In this document: positions 1-10,395 of the stretch, piece after piece
How positions within the stretch are numbered: position 1 is the first letter of the stretch
Layout of the letters: each line of letters starts with the position of its first letter
Origin: Klebsiella africana
GTDB taxonomy: Bacteria > Pseudomonadota > Gammaproteobacteria > Enterobacterales > Enterobacteriaceae
Assembly: GCF_020526085.1 (NCBI RefSeq)
Contig: NZ_CP084874.1
Span: 1,488,001-1,552,000 of the forward strand
Direction of reading: 5' to 3'
Length of the DNA stretch: 64,000 bases
Translations under genes and position numbers: made by a program
The notes under the pieces: generated by a model
Told to the model about the DNA's origin: nothing
The model's input: the letters and a program-made list of their open reading frames with translations, nothing else
The model's database searches: none

Positions 1-1281
<1,281 letters not shown>

Positions 1282-1293
1282 ATCTGTGGTTTG

Positions 1294-1355
1294 GGCTTCA
1301 GATAATGACTGAAGCCTCTGGATAACGCGATTCTGCAGGGGCGGTCACGCCCCTG
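1294..1355 (+). promoter_or_regulatory. Two consecutive hairpins between decarboxylase and permease genes
   Basis: The 94-base gap holds an 8-bp stem (1294-1301 with 1309-1316) and a second perfect 8-bp GC-rich stem (1336-1343 with 1348-1355, loop GTCA). Neither has a T-run, so they look like RNA processing or partial attenuation elements that could make the decarboxylase level differ from the downstream genes. The function is inferred. Confidence 0.5.
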
Positions 1356-1375
1356 AGGGATAACAGGAGATAGCC

Positions 1376-2797
1376 ATGAGTAACAATAGTTCTGGCTTAC
1401 TTGGTATTAAAGACATTGTTTTTATGAATGTCATTGCCATTCTTAGTTTGCGACAAATACCCAACGTTGCGCCTTATGGGGCTTCTGCGATGTTATTATG
1501 GGTAATTGCCGCATTTTGTCTGTTCTTTCCTCTGGCAATGGTATGTGGCGAGCTGTCCACCGGCTGGCCGAAAGACGGTGGTATTTTTGTCTGGATTAAA
1601 GAGGCGTTTGGGAAACGTATCGCCTGGATTGTGGTGGTTTGTTTCCTGTTTTCATGTGTACTGTTTTTCCCGCTGATGCTGCAATTCGGTTTTACCGCGC
1701 TGGGATATATGATTGGTAATGGTCTGGCAGAGAATAAGGCATTCATCGGCATTGGTTCGGCAGTCATCTTCTGGCTACTGACGCTGATGAATATTCGCGG
1801 TATGGAATGGACGAAAATCATCAACAGCGTCAGCGCCTGGTGTGGTGTGTTTATTCCTTCAGCGATTTTAATTGTTCTGGCGATTGTCTGGCTGCTCACC
1901 GGTCATCCGATGCAGACGAACTATGCGAGTGCCTCAAACTGGGTGCCTGATCTTGGGCACTGGGATACCATTGTCTTCCTGTCCAGTATGATGTTCGCTT
2001 TTGCCGGTCTGGAGGTCGCACCGATGATCGCCGGGCGTACCCGTAACCCGCAGCGTGATTTTCCGCGGGCGATGGCTGTTTCTGCCGCCGTCATTGTCGG
2101 GATATATATGGTTGGCACCTGGGCGCTGAATACGCTATTACCAGCAGGGAAAACTGATATTGTTGCTGGTGTCATGCAGGCTATGCATGCTGCTGCCGAT
2201 ACTCTCCATATGCCATGGCTGATTCCGGTGATGGCTATCTGCATGTTTTTCGGCGCATTGGGCCAGATTAACTCATGGCTGGTTGGCCCTATCTACATGC
2301 TTCAGGAAGCTTCTCGTGAGGATAACCTGTTAGGCGATAAAATTGCGCAATTGCATCCGGTCTGGAAAACACCTGCTTTTGCGCTGATGGTTCAGGCGAT
2401 TATTGTTACGGTATTGTGCTTCTCAACCTTTATCTCGCCAAGCGTTGCGGCGGCCTACTGGATGCTGACTGCGCTGACCACGATCACCTATTTTATCCCT
2501 TACCTGGTGATGTTCCCGGCGTTCTGGCGCCTGCGTAAAACACAGCCTGACACACCGCGAAGTTTCAAGATTCCAGGGAAAGTATTACCTGCCGTACTGC
2601 CTGCATTAGGTTTTATTTCTATCGCTTTTGCCGTTGTGTTGCTGTTTATTCCACCATCCCAAATCGATATGGGGGGGTATTTCCAGTATGCCGGCAAGAT
2701 TATTGGCGGGGCATTGCTGGCCATTGTTGTCGCTGAATGGATTTACCATCGCGCTTTGAAACGCAATACACGTCTGGGTATGGTGAAGGGGAAATAA
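1376..2797 (+). CDS. APC-superfamily amino acid permease, glutamate/GABA-antiporter-like
   Basis: 473 residues with about 12 hydrophobic segments and no signal peptide; inner-membrane transporter. The N-terminus (GIKDIVFMNVIAI, then PYGASAM) and the ELSTGWPKDGGIFVWI segment resemble the glutamate:GABA antiporter branch of the APC superfamily. The start ATG has an AGGAGA ribosome site seven bases upstream. It sits between a basic-amino-acid decarboxylase and a racemase, the usual partnership of a substrate/product exchanger (as in CadB-CadA or PotE-SpeF). An ornithine or lysine/diamine exchanger is therefore the best inference, though substrate cannot be read from sequence. The next gene starts one base after its stop, so the two are probably translationally linked. 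Confidence 0.75.
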   Translation: MSNNSSGLLGIKDIVFMNVIAILSLRQIPNVAPYGASAMLLWVIAAFCLFFPLAMVCGELSTGWPKDGGIFVWIKEAFGKRIAWIVVVCFLFSCVLFFPLMLQFGFTALGYMIGNGLAENKAFIGIGSAVIFWLLTLMNIRGMEWTKIINSVSAWCGVFIPSAILIVLAIVWLLTGHPMQTNYASASNWVPDLGHWDTIVFLSSMMFAFAGLEVAPMIAGRTRNPQRDFPRAMAVSAAVIVGIYMVGTWALNTLLPAGKTDIVAGVMQAMHAAADTLHMPWLIPVMAICMFFGALGQINSWLVGPIYMLQEASREDNLLGDKIAQLHPVWKTPAFALMVQAIIVTVLCFSTFISPSVAAAYWMLTALTTITYFIPYLVMFPAFWRLRKTQPDTPRSFKIPGKVLPAVLPALGFISIAFAVVLLFIPPSQIDMGGYFQYAGKIIGGALLAIVVAEWIYHRALKRNTRLGMVKGK

Positions 2798-2798
2798 T

Positions 2799-3902
2799 AT
2801 GTATATGCCAACGCTCAAAATAAATTTACGCAAACTTGAAGAAAATGCGCGTACTGAGAAAGCTTTGTTAGCCAGCAGCGGTATTGACGTTATGGCGGTC
2901 AATAAAGTCTTTGATGGTTGTGTGGAAACCGCACAGGCAGTTTTTGATGGCGGAATTCATGTTATTGCCGAATCACGGACTTATAACTTGAAAAAAATCC
3001 GGGAGATCGGTTGTACGACTTGTTTACTTCGTAGTCCTTGCCTGAGTGAAATTGAAGATGTCGTTCGCTATGCAGATATTAGTTTAAATAGCGAGCCAGC
3101 GGTGTTGCGCGCATTATCAGAAGAGGCTCGTCGCCAGGGAAAAACGCACCAGGTTTTACTGATGGTGGACATGGGCGATTTACGTGAGGGCATTTGGTTT
3201 AGTGAATATCAAAAAATCCTCGATACCATTAACCTTATCAAAACGTTGCCTTGTCTCGATCTGTATGGTCTCGGCACTAATTTCAACTGCTATGGCACCG
3301 TTCTGCCAACGGTAAAAAATGGCGAAGATTTCCTGGCTCTGGCTTCTCGACTGGAACGAGACAGCGGCTTGACGATTCGTCGCTTATCTGCGGGTAATTG
3401 TACCAGCTATCACCTGCTGGATAAGGGCATTTGGCCGAAAGGGCTGAACCATCTGCGCATTGGTGGGCTACATGAATTTGGTATCGAATATGTAGAGATG
3501 AAGTATCTCAATGAATTTCACCACTCCGGAAAACCGGTAGAGAAAGCGTGCTCGGATATGTATGTGCTGGAGGCCGAGATTATCGAGTTAAACAGCAAAC
3601 CGACGGTTCCAGTCGGCGAGCTGGGAGTGGATGCATTTTTGCAGAGCAAAACCTTTACTGATAATGGCATCCGTAAGCGCGCATTACTGGCATTTGGTCG
3701 CCAGGATGTCCCGTCTGATAACTGTGTGCCATGCCATGACAGTATCACCATTCTGGGTCAGACCAGCGATCATACCCTGGTGGATATCGAAGATTGCCCA
3801 TTACCGTTGCAGGTGGGGGATGTGGTGAGCTTTGAGCTTGATTACACCGGGCTTTTGATGGCTTGCCAGACCAAAGGCGTTGCCATGCGATTTATTCGAT
3901 AA
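2799..3902 (+). CDS. Ornithine-racemase-like PLP enzyme (alanine racemase N-terminal fold)
   Basis: 367 residues. The PLP lysine is K36 in MAVNKVFDG; further family motifs are ESRTYNLKKI, MVDMGDLREG, LSAGNCTS and VGELGVDAF followed by NGIRKRALLAFGRQD. This C-terminal pattern matches the clostridial ornithine racemase (Orr) as I remember it, rather than classical Alr/DadX. The expected reaction is interconversion of L- and D-ornithine, possibly also lysine, in the cytoplasm. That would supply the D-substrate for the decarboxylase two genes upstream. Ribosome site AAGGGGA precedes the ATG at 2799; a second ATG at 2805 is possible. Exact substrate is inferred from similarity and context. Confidence 0.75.
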   Translation: MYMPTLKINLRKLEENARTEKALLASSGIDVMAVNKVFDGCVETAQAVFDGGIHVIAESRTYNLKKIREIGCTTCLLRSPCLSEIEDVVRYADISLNSEPAVLRALSEEARRQGKTHQVLLMVDMGDLREGIWFSEYQKILDTINLIKTLPCLDLYGLGTNFNCYGTVLPTVKNGEDFLALASRLERDSGLTIRRLSAGNCTSYHLLDKGIWPKGLNHLRIGGLHEFGIEYVEMKYLNEFHHSGKPVEKACSDMYVLEAEIIELNSKPTVPVGELGVDAFLQSKTFTDNGIRKRALLAFGRQDVPSDNCVPCHDSITILGQTSDHTLVDIEDCPLPLQVGDVVSFELDYTGLLMACQTKGVAMRFIR

Positions 3903-3907
3903 GCAAA

Positions 3908-3932
3908 ACGCTGCGGGTTTGACCCGCAGCGT
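3908..3932 (+). promoter_or_regulatory. Perfect 10-bp hairpin after racemase gene
   Basis: Left arm 3908-3917, loop TTTGA, right arm 3923-3932, GC-rich. It is followed by AATTCTGA rather than a T-run, so it is a weak terminator at best. It may reduce or stabilise transcription into the second permease gene. Confidence 0.5.
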
Positions 3933-3964
3933 AATTCTGACCCCCTATAAAAAAACAGGGAGGT

Positions 3965-5353
3965 ATGATGAGTACCCTGCAAGAACCCCCTCTGACAGAG
4001 CAAACGGGTGGATTGCGCCGTAACTTAAAAAAGCGCCATTTACTGATGATGTCACTAGGCGGAACGATAGGAACGGGTTTATTTATCGGGATTGCCGAGC
4101 CCCTGTACAGCGTTGGGCCTGCTGGCACTCTTCTGGCTTATTTATTAGCCGGTGGGATAATGCTGGCGACGATGATGTGTCTTGGCGAATTATCGTGCGC
4201 GTTTCCTCACTCGGGCTCATTTCAGCATTATGCATTGATGTTTATTCCTCACCCGATATGGAGCTATACCATTGGGTGGCTGTACTGGTTTAGTTGGGTC
4301 TTTTCCCTGGCCGCCGATTTAACCGCTGCAGGTTTTATCGCTCACCATTATTTCCCCTTCATACCCGTCCATAACTTCTGTCTTTATATTCTCGTTGCGT
4401 TAACGCTGGTTAATCTTTTTTCAGCGAAGAGTTTTGGTGAGTGTGAATACTGGCTATCGGCTATTAAAGTTTTTGCTATCGTGCTGTTTATTGCGGCGGG
4501 CGGTGTCATGATCTATTCGTTATCAGGCCATACCGGCTGGCACCCGACATTAAAAACGTCGGAGGGCTGGTTTCCTCATGGCGGCTGGCAAATTCTGGTT
4601 TGCATGACCATCGTTATCTATTCTTTTCAGGGCGTTGAACTGGTCGGAAATGCGGCTGGAGAAACCGAGTCGCCGCATTCTATTCTACCGAAAGTTATCC
4701 TCGGAATAGGTATTCGGATTATCTTATTTTATGGCCTGGCGATTGCTATTCTGGCGCTGGTTTATCCACGAGATCGCCTCCCTGACGGGCAAAGCCCTTT
4801 TGTCTGGGTCTTTTCCCATGCGGGAATTCCAGGGGCGGATACCCTGATGACGTTGGTGATCTTTTCTGCTGCGGTGTCGGCTGCGAATTCGGCAATTTAT
4901 GCCAGTTCGCGAATGTTGTGGTCGATGGCTGGCGATCATTTCGCACCGGCTCGTTTCAGCCGGGTAAGCCGCAATGGCGTCCCGGTGAATGCGATTTTGC
5001 TGACTACCGTTTTGGCACTGGTATCAATGCTTACCCGTTATATTTCAGCACAGCAGTTATATCTCTATTTGATCGCCAGCACCGGGCAGGTTGGGTGTCT
5101 GGCATGGATTGTGATTGGCTGGTGTCAGTACCGTTTCCGGCGCGCGGTGGACCGGGGCGAATATCCACGTAGCCTGCTGCGCTACCGCTCCCCCTTTTTC
5201 CCGTGGGTGGCGGTAATAGTGATAGTCACCAATATCGCCATCATCATCGGCACCTGGTTCAGTCAATCCGGGATGTTGATTATGCTGATAGAATTGTTAT
5301 TTATGACCTGCATTATCGCGTCATGGTTTGTATTCAGGCCCATCCTGAAATAG
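3965..5353 (+). CDS. APC-superfamily amino acid permease, AAT (LysP/YifK-like) family
   Basis: 462 residues, about 12 membrane segments. The first segment carries the family signature GGTIGTGLFIG at residues 32-42; GELSCAFPHSGSFQHYA and SFQGVELVGNAAGE are also typical of bacterial proton-coupled amino acid importers. Start is ATG 3965 or the adjacent ATG 3968; AGGGAGG lies just upstream and favours 3968 by spacing. It is the last gene of the decarboxylase-antiporter-racemase module and probably brings in the substrate amino acid (ornithine, lysine or arginine would fit). The substrate is inferred from neighbours only. No clear terminator follows before ubiX. Confidence 0.75.
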   Translation: MMSTLQEPPLTEQTGGLRRNLKKRHLLMMSLGGTIGTGLFIGIAEPLYSVGPAGTLLAYLLAGGIMLATMMCLGELSCAFPHSGSFQHYALMFIPHPIWSYTIGWLYWFSWVFSLAADLTAAGFIAHHYFPFIPVHNFCLYILVALTLVNLFSAKSFGECEYWLSAIKVFAIVLFIAAGGVMIYSLSGHTGWHPTLKTSEGWFPHGGWQILVCMTIVIYSFQGVELVGNAAGETESPHSILPKVILGIGIRIILFYGLAIAILALVYPRDRLPDGQSPFVWVFSHAGIPGADTLMTLVIFSAAVSAANSAIYASSRMLWSMAGDHFAPARFSRVSRNGVPVNAILLTTVLALVSMLTRYISAQQLYLYLIASTGQVGCLAWIVIGWCQYRFRRAVDRGEYPRSLLRYRSPFFPWVAVIVIVTNIAIIIGTWFSQSGMLIMLIELLFMTCIIASWFVFRPILK

Positions 5354-5459
5354 GAACAGGTATCGGGTCTTTTGTACGTGTAGACCTTAACGCATCATGG
5401 TTGCGTCTGACAGAGTAATCCGGCAAAGTGGCCCCAATTATGGCAACAGGGTGGTCCTC

Positions 5460-6029
5460 GTGAAACGACTGATTATTGGCATTTCCGGCGCCAGCGGCGC
5501 CATCTACGGCGTGCGGATGCTGCAGGTGCTTCGGGATATGCCGGATATTGAAACCCATCTTATCCTCAGCCAGGCGGCGCGACAGACGCTGGCCATGGAG
5601 ACCGACTACTCCGTGCGCGACGTACAGGCGCTGGCTGATGTGGTCCACGACGCCCGCGATATCGCCGCCAGTATTTCATCCGGTTCGTTTAAAACCGCCG
5701 GGATGGTGATTTTACCCTGCTCTATGAAGACGCTCTCGGGCATTGTCCATAGCTATACGGATGGCCTGCTGACCCGGGCGGCGGATGTGGTACTGAAGGA
5801 GCGTCGTCCGCTGGTGCTTTGCGTGCGGGAAACGCCGTTCCATCTCGGTCATCTGCGCCTGCTGGTTCAGGCCGCGGAGTTGGGGGCGGTGATTATGCCG
5901 CCAGTGCCGGCGTTCTACCACCGGCCGCAAGGCCTGGATGATGTCATCAATCAGACCGTCAACCGGGTGCTCGATCAGTTCGACATTAGCCTGCCTCAAG
6001 ACTTGTTTACCCGCTGGCAGGGGGCCTAG
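5460..6029 (+). CDS. ubiX: Flavin prenyltransferase UbiX
   Basis: 189 residues, start GTG at 5460, chosen because the protein then begins VKRLIIGISGASGAIYG at the same point and with the same length as E. coli UbiX; the longer frame from 5397 adds an unrelated leader. UbiX joins dimethylallyl phosphate to FMN, giving the prenyl-FMN cofactor of the UbiD decarboxylase in ubiquinone synthesis. The flavodoxin-like GISGASGA loop (residues 7-14), SSGSF and CVRETPFHLGHLR are the FMN and phosphate contacts of the family. In E. coli purF lies directly upstream; here the amino-acid module takes that position. Confidence 0.95.
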   Translation: MKRLIIGISGASGAIYGVRMLQVLRDMPDIETHLILSQAARQTLAMETDYSVRDVQALADVVHDARDIAASISSGSFKTAGMVILPCSMKTLSGIVHSYTDGLLTRAADVVLKERRPLVLCVRETPFHLGHLRLLVQAAELGAVIMPPVPAFYHRPQGLDDVINQTVNRVLDQFDISLPQDLFTRWQGA

Positions 6030-6033
6030 TGTC

Positions 6034-6078
6034 GCACTATAGTGGTGCATGAAATGTACGCTTGCGCTGCGGTGGTGC
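6034..6078 (+). promoter_or_regulatory. Two NtrC-type enhancer sites upstream of argT
   Basis: GCACT-ATAGT-GGTGC at 6034-6048 matches the NtrC dyad GCACY-N5-RGTGC perfectly, and GCGCT-GCGGT-GGTGC at 6064-6078 differs at one position. The centres are 30 bp apart, about three helical turns, as expected for cooperative binding. They lie about 190-220 bp upstream of the start expected from the sigma-54 promoter at 6235. Binding itself is inferred. Confidence 0.65.
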
Positions 6079-6234
6079 AAATTTGTCGCCCCGATCAAAT
6101 CCTCGACATTTATTTCGTCTTTTTGCGCTCAGGCGCTGCGGTTTCGCCAGTAATGCTGGTATCTTCCCCTTTAAGACAATATTGCAACTTAATTTTAACA
6201 AATTTAACCCTGTTCCCGGCACGCACCGGGAAGG

Positions 6235-6250
6235 TGGCATAAAAACTGCA
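6235..6250 (+). promoter_or_regulatory. Sigma-54 (RpoN) promoter for argT
   Basis: TGGCATAAAAACTGCA has the invariant GG at 6236-6237 and GC at 6248-6249 separated by ten bases, the -24/-12 pattern of sigma-54 promoters (consensus TGGCAC-N5-TTGCA). Transcription would begin near 6261, about 50 bases before the argT start. With the NtrC-type sites upstream this predicts induction under nitrogen limitation, as known for argT in Salmonella. Confidence 0.7.
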
Positions 6251-6311
6251 GGATTGATCGGCAATCACCATAACAAGCAACGCACCACATCACGACACTT
6301 AAGGGTACTGT

Positions 6312-7094
6312 ATGAAGAAGACGATTCTGGCTCTCTCTTTACTCGTGGGAATGAGCAGCACGGCCAGCGTGTTTGCTGCTCTGCCGCAGAGCATTCGCAT
6401 CGGCACTGACGCGACCTATGCGCCGTTTTCGTCGAAAGACGCAAAAGGGGATTTTGTTGGCTTTGATATCGATTTAGGCAATGAGCTGTGCTCCCGTATT
6501 AAGGTGAAATGCACCTGGGTCGGCAGCGATTTTGATTCCCTGATCCCCTCTCTCAAGGCGAAGAAAATTGACGCCATCATCTCTTCCCTCTCCATCACCG
6601 AGAAACGCCAGCAAGAGATCGCCTTCTCGGACAAGCTTTATGCCGCCGACTCGCGCCTGATTGCTGCCAAAGGGTCGCCGATCCAGCCGACGCTGGAGGC
6701 GCTGAAAGGTAAGCACGTCGGGGTGCTGCAGGGTTCCACTCAGGAAGCCTATGCTAACGATCGCTGGCGCAGCCAGGGCGTTGACGTGGTGGCCTATCAG
6801 AACCAGGACCTGATCTATTCCGACCTTGCTGCTGGCCGTCTGGATGCGGCGCTGCAGGATGAAGTCGCGGCCAGCGAAGGCTTCCTGAAACAGCCCGCCG
6901 GAAAAGATTTCGCCTTTGCCGGCCCGTCGGTCAAAGATAAAAAGTACTTTGGCGACGGTACAGGGATCGGCCTGCGTAAGGACGACGTCGAGCTGAAAGC
7001 CGCGTTTGATAAAGCGTTGGGTGAGATACGTAAAGACGGGACTTACGACAAAATGGCGAAGAAATACTTCGATTTTAACGTTTACGGCGACTAA
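6312..7094 (+). CDS. argT: Lysine/arginine/ornithine-binding periplasmic protein
   Basis: 260 residues. A signal peptide (MKKTILAL, hydrophobic core, cleavage expected after A22 in SVFA|ALPQ) sends it to the periplasm, where it delivers lysine, arginine or ornithine to the HisQMP2 transporter. The mature protein shows the family motifs [37 protein letters not shown] and [10 protein letters not shown] and ends [10 protein letters not shown]. It is the upstream member of a tandem pair with hisJ and has its own sigma-54 promoter region. An AAGGG ribosome site precedes the ATG. Confidence 0.96.
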   Translation: MKKTILALSLLVGMSSTASVFAALPQSIRIGTDATYAPFSSKDAKGDFVGFDIDLGNELCSRIKVKCTWVGSDFDSLIPSLKAKKIDAIISSLSITEKRQQEIAFSDKLYAADSRLIAAKGSPIQPTLEALKGKHVGVLQGSTQEAYANDRWRSQGVDVVAYQNQDLIYSDLAAGRLDAALQDEVAASEGFLKQPAGKDFAFAGPSVKDKKYFGDGTGIGLRKDDVELKAAFDKALGEIRKDGTYDKMAKKYFDFNVYGD

Positions 7095-7101
7095 GACTGC
7101 T

Positions 7102-7129
7102 GCAGGCCCGCACAATGGGGTGGGCCTGC
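7102..7129 (+). terminator. Hairpin after argT
   Basis: An 8-bp GC stem (7102-7109 with 7122-7129) lies 8 bases after the argT stop, with no T-run. It probably acts as a partial terminator or 3'-end stabiliser between argT and the separately expressed hisJ. Confidence 0.4.
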
Positions 7130-7360
7130 CGCCATGATCGTATTATGCCCTGAAAAGGTGCAACAGAAGACGCTATGGATCATTACAGTGCAAATGCAGC
7201 CGGTTTTTTGGCTAAAAAATGCATAGTTAAGCGTTTATGATGCAAAAAATCGGCTTTTCTGGTGCATAAATCTTTGCCCTCAAGGGGCGAATAATGGCAC
7301 GATAACTGGCGTAAATAGTTCTAATAAACCCGTTAGAATGACAGTCTGTCGAGGATAGTT

Positions 7361-8143
7361 ATGAAAAAACTGGCGTTGTCTCTCTCTTTAGCGCTGGCAC
7401 TTTCCAGCGTTTCCACGGTCTTTGCCGCCATCCCGCAAAAAATACGTATCGGCACCGATCCGACTTATGCTCCCTTTGAATCGAAGAATGCGCAGGGGGA
7501 ATTGGTTGGTTTTGATATCGATCTGGCAAAAGAACTGTGTAAGCGTATTAATACCCAATGTACCTTTGTGGAAAACCCGCTGGATGCACTGATCCCCTCC
7601 TTAAAAGCGAAGAAAATTGACGCGATTATGTCTTCCCTGTCGATTACTGAAAAGCGCCAGCAGGAAATTGCCTTCACTGACAAGCTGTATGCGGCAGATT
7701 CGCGTTTGGTAGTGAAAAAAGGTAGCCCGGTAACGCCGGACTTAGCCACCCTGAAGGGTAAGCGCGTGGGCGTGCTGCAGGGCACAACTCAGGAAACTTA
7801 TGGCAATGAGCACTGGGCGCCGAAAGGTATCGAAATTGTCTCCTATCAGGGGCAGGACAATATCTATTCCGACCTGACTGCCGGCCGTATCGACGCCGCG
7901 TTCCAGGATGAGGTCGCGGCCAGCGAAGGGTTCCTGAAACAGCCTATCGGTAAAGATTATCAGTTTGGCGGCCCGTCAATCAAAGACGAGAAGCTGTTTG
8001 GCGTTGGCACCGGTATGGGGCTGCGCAAGGAAGACAACGAACTGCGTGAAGCGCTGAATAAGGCGTTTGCAGAGATGCGTAAGGACGGCACCTACGACAA
8101 GCTGGCGAAAAAATATTTCGATTTTAACGTATACGGCGAATAA
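7361..8143 (+). CDS. hisJ: Histidine-binding periplasmic protein
   Basis: 260 residues with a signal peptide of about 22 residues ending TVFA|AIPQ. It shares its whole length and most motifs with ArgT just upstream ([45 protein letters not shown]), the known tandem paralogue pair of enteric bacteria. HisJ binds L-histidine and docks on HisQM. The 266-base gap before it suggests a promoter separate from argT. A strong perfect hairpin separates it from hisQ, which fits the much higher need for the binding protein than for the membrane complex. Confidence 0.96.
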   Translation: MKKLALSLSLALALSSVSTVFAAIPQKIRIGTDPTYAPFESKNAQGELVGFDIDLAKELCKRINTQCTFVENPLDALIPSLKAKKIDAIMSSLSITEKRQQEIAFTDKLYAADSRLVVKKGSPVTPDLATLKGKRVGVLQGTTQETYGNEHWAPKGIEIVSYQGQDNIYSDLTAGRIDAAFQDEVAASEGFLKQPIGKDYQFGGPSIKDEKLFGVGTGMGLRKEDNELREALNKAFAEMRKDGTYDKLAKKYFDFNVYGE

Positions 8144-8153
8144 TTCTCACGCC

Positions 8154-8188
8154 TCACCATTGCGTGTGCGTTTCACACGCAATGGTGA
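8154..8188 (+). promoter_or_regulatory. Perfect 15-bp intercistronic hairpin, hisJ-hisQ
   Basis: Left arm 8154-8168 and right arm 8174-8188 are exact reverse complements around the five-base loop CGTTT. No T-run follows; it lies 22 bases before the hisQ start. In Salmonella this gap carries a REP element and large expression differences occur across it. Here the palindrome is not REP-like in sequence, so it looks like an independent element in the same role (inference). Confidence 0.75.
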
Positions 8189-8209
8189 ATGACAGACAGG
8201 GTAGGCAGC

Positions 8210-8896
8210 ATGCTGTATGGGTTTTCACAGGTTATTTTTCAGGGGGCGCTCGTCACCCTGGAGCTTGCGCTCAGCTCGGTCGTTCTCGCCGTCCTGATCG
8301 GGCTGGCAGGCGCTGGCGCAAAGCTATCGAGCAACCGTCCACTGGCGCTGGTATTTGAAGGCTATACCACTCTGATCCGCGGCGTGCCCGATCTGGTGCT
8401 GATGCTACTGATTTTCTACGGTCTGCAAATTGCGCTGAACAGCGTCACCGACGCGCTGGGCATGGCGCAGTTTGATATCGACCCGATGATCGCCGGGATT
8501 ATTACCCTCGGCTTTATCTATGGCGCCTATTTTACGGAAACTTTTCGTGGCGCCTACCTTGCGGTGCCGAAGGGGCATATCGAAGCGGCTACCGCCTTTG
8601 GATTTAGCAGCGGGCAGACGTTCCGGCGTATTCTTTTCCCGGCGATGATGCGCTACGCCCTGCCGGGGATAGGCAACAACTGGCAGGTTATCCTCAAGGC
8701 GACGGCGCTGGTCTCGCTGCTGGGGCTGGAGGATGTGGTCAAAGCCACGCAGTTGGCGGGGAAAAGCACCTGGCAGCCGTTTTATTTCGCCATCGTCTGC
8801 GGCCTGATTTATCTGGTGTTTACCACCCTTTCTAATGGCGTACTGCTGCTGCTCGAACGCCGCTATACCGTTGGCGTGAAGAGGGCTGACCTGTGA
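8210..8896 (+). CDS. hisQ: Histidine/LAO ABC transporter permease HisQ
   Basis: 228 residues, start ATG 8210 (MLYGFSQVIFQG) chosen to match E. coli HisQ in length and N-terminus; the in-frame start at 8189 would add seven residues and overlap the intercistronic hairpin. Five or so membrane segments, with the ABC permease EAA loop at IEAATAFGFSSGQ that contacts the HisP ATPase. It forms the inner-membrane channel with HisM for histidine (via HisJ) and lysine/arginine/ornithine (via ArgT). The stop overlaps the hisM start (GTGA). Confidence 0.95.
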   Translation: MLYGFSQVIFQGALVTLELALSSVVLAVLIGLAGAGAKLSSNRPLALVFEGYTTLIRGVPDLVLMLLIFYGLQIALNSVTDALGMAQFDIDPMIAGIITLGFIYGAYFTETFRGAYLAVPKGHIEAATAFGFSSGQTFRRILFPAMMRYALPGIGNNWQVILKATALVSLLGLEDVVKATQLAGKSTWQPFYFAIVCGLIYLVFTTLSNGVLLLLERRYTVGVKRADL

Positions 8897-9609
8897 TTGA
8901 AATTATTCAGGAGTACTGGAAGTCGCTGCTGTGGACCGACGGCTATCGCTTTACCGGCGTGGCGATTACTTTATGGTTGCTGATCTCTTCGGTGGTGATG
9001 GGCGGCATCCTGGCGGTGTTTCTGGCTATCGGCCGCGTCTCAAGCAATAAGTTTATCCAGTTTCCCATCTGGCTGTTCACGTACATATTTCGCGGCACGC
9101 CGCTGTATGTGCAGCTGCTGGTTTTCTACTCCGGCATGTACACCCTGGAAATTGTTAAAGGTACGGAACTGCTGAACGCCTTTTTCCGCAGCGGGCTTAA
9201 CTGTACGGTGCTGGCGTTGACCCTCAACACTTGCGCCTATACCACCGAAATTTTCGCCGGCGCGATCCGCTCGGTACCAGCAGGCGAAATTGAAGCGGCG
9301 CGGGCCTACGGCTTCTCTTCCGTCAAACTGTATCGCTGCATTATTCTGCCTTCCGCTCTGCGGATTGCGCTGCCGGCCTATAGTAACGAAGTGATCCTCA
9401 TGCTGCACTCAACCGCGCTGGCCTTTACCGCCACGGTGCCAGATCTGCTGAAAATCGCCCGCGATATTAACTCGGCCACCTATCAGCCGTTCACCGCCTT
9501 TGGCATCGCCGCGGTGCTCTATTTAATTATCTCGTATGTGCTGATTAGCTTGTTCCGCAAAGCGGAAAAGCGTTGGTTGCAGCATATCAAACCTTCTTCG
9601 ACGCATTGA
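8893..9609 (+). CDS. hisM: Histidine/LAO ABC transporter permease HisM
   Basis: 238 residues starting with GTG at 8893 inside a GTGA overlap with hisQ, implying translational coupling. Multi-spanning inner-membrane protein with the EAA loop at [17 protein letters not shown] and the conserved [19 protein letters not shown] segment. It pairs with HisQ. Length and sequence agree with E. coli HisM throughout, ending KPSSTH. hisP begins seven bases downstream. Confidence 0.95.
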   Translation: MIEIIQEYWKSLLWTDGYRFTGVAITLWLLISSVVMGGILAVFLAIGRVSSNKFIQFPIWLFTYIFRGTPLYVQLLVFYSGMYTLEIVKGTELLNAFFRSGLNCTVLALTLNTCAYTTEIFAGAIRSVPAGEIEAARAYGFSSVKLYRCIILPSALRIALPAYSNEVILMLHSTALAFTATVPDLLKIARDINSATYQPFTAFGIAAVLYLIISYVLISLFRKAEKRWLQHIKPSSTH

Positions 9610-9616
9610 GAACGCC

Positions 9617-10390
9617 ATGTCCGACAATAAATTAAACGTTATCGATCTGCATAAACGCTATGGGGAACACGAGGTGCTGAAAGGCGTCTCGCTGCAGGCG
9701 AAAGCCGGGGACGTTATCAGTATCATCGGTTCATCGGGTTCCGGGAAAAGTACCTTTTTGCGCTGTATTAACTTCCTTGAAAAACCGAGCGAAGGGACGA
9801 TCGTCGTTAGCGGCCAGAATATTGGTCTGGTGCGGGATAAAGACGGCCAGCTAAAGGTGGCCGATAAGAACCAGCTGCGCCTGCTACGCACCCGGCTGAC
9901 CATGGTGTTTCAGCACTTCAATCTGTGGAGCCATATGACGGTGCTGGAGAACGTCATGGAGGCGCCGATTCAGGTGCTGGGCTTAAGCAAACAGGAAGCG
10001 CGCGATCGCGCGGTAAAATATCTGGCCAAGGTCGGGATAGACGAACGTCAGCAGGCGAAATATCCTGTGCATCTTTCCGGTGGTCAACAGCAGCGAGTCT
10101 CTATTGCCCGCGCGCTGGCGATGGAGCCGGAAGTGCTGCTGTTTGATGAGCCGACCTCCGCGCTGGATCCGGAACTGGTGGGCGAAGTGTTACGCATTAT
10201 GCAGCAGCTGGCGGAAGAGGGGAAAACCATGGTGGTGGTGACCCACGAAATGGGCTTTGCCCGCCACGTCTCTTCACATGTCATTTTTCTGCATCAGGGC
10301 AAAATTGAAGAAGAAGGGCATCCGGATGCGCTGTTTGGCGCGCCGAAAAGCCCGCGCCTGCAGCAGTTTCTGAAAGGTTCGCTGAAATAA
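9617..10390 (+). CDS. hisP: Histidine/LAO ABC transporter ATPase HisP
   Basis: 257 residues. Walker [10 protein letters not shown] at 38-46, the Q-loop in [12 protein letters not shown], the ABC signature LSGGQQQR at 153-160, Walker B with DEP near 177-179, and the switch histidine in [14 protein letters not shown] are all intact. It binds the cytoplasmic side of HisQM as a dimer and drives uptake. It is the last gene of the importer operon; a strong hairpin and a convergent acetyltransferase gene follow. The E. coli neighbour rpnB is absent here. Confidence 0.96.
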   Translation: MSDNKLNVIDLHKRYGEHEVLKGVSLQAKAGDVISIIGSSGSGKSTFLRCINFLEKPSEGTIVVSGQNIGLVRDKDGQLKVADKNQLRLLRTRLTMVFQHFNLWSHMTVLENVMEAPIQVLGLSKQEARDRAVKYLAKVGIDERQQAKYPVHLSGGQQQRVSIARALAMEPEVLLFDEPTSALDPELVGEVLRIMQQLAEEGKTMVVVTHEMGFARHVSSHVIFLHQGKIEEEGHPDALFGAPKSPRLQQFLKGSLK

Positions 10391-10395
10391 ACGGT

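Noticed and set aside
7294..7309. Possible sigma-54 promoter upstream of hisJ (TGGCACGATAACTGGC)
   Set aside because: The -12 element has GG instead of the invariant GC at the ten-base spacing.
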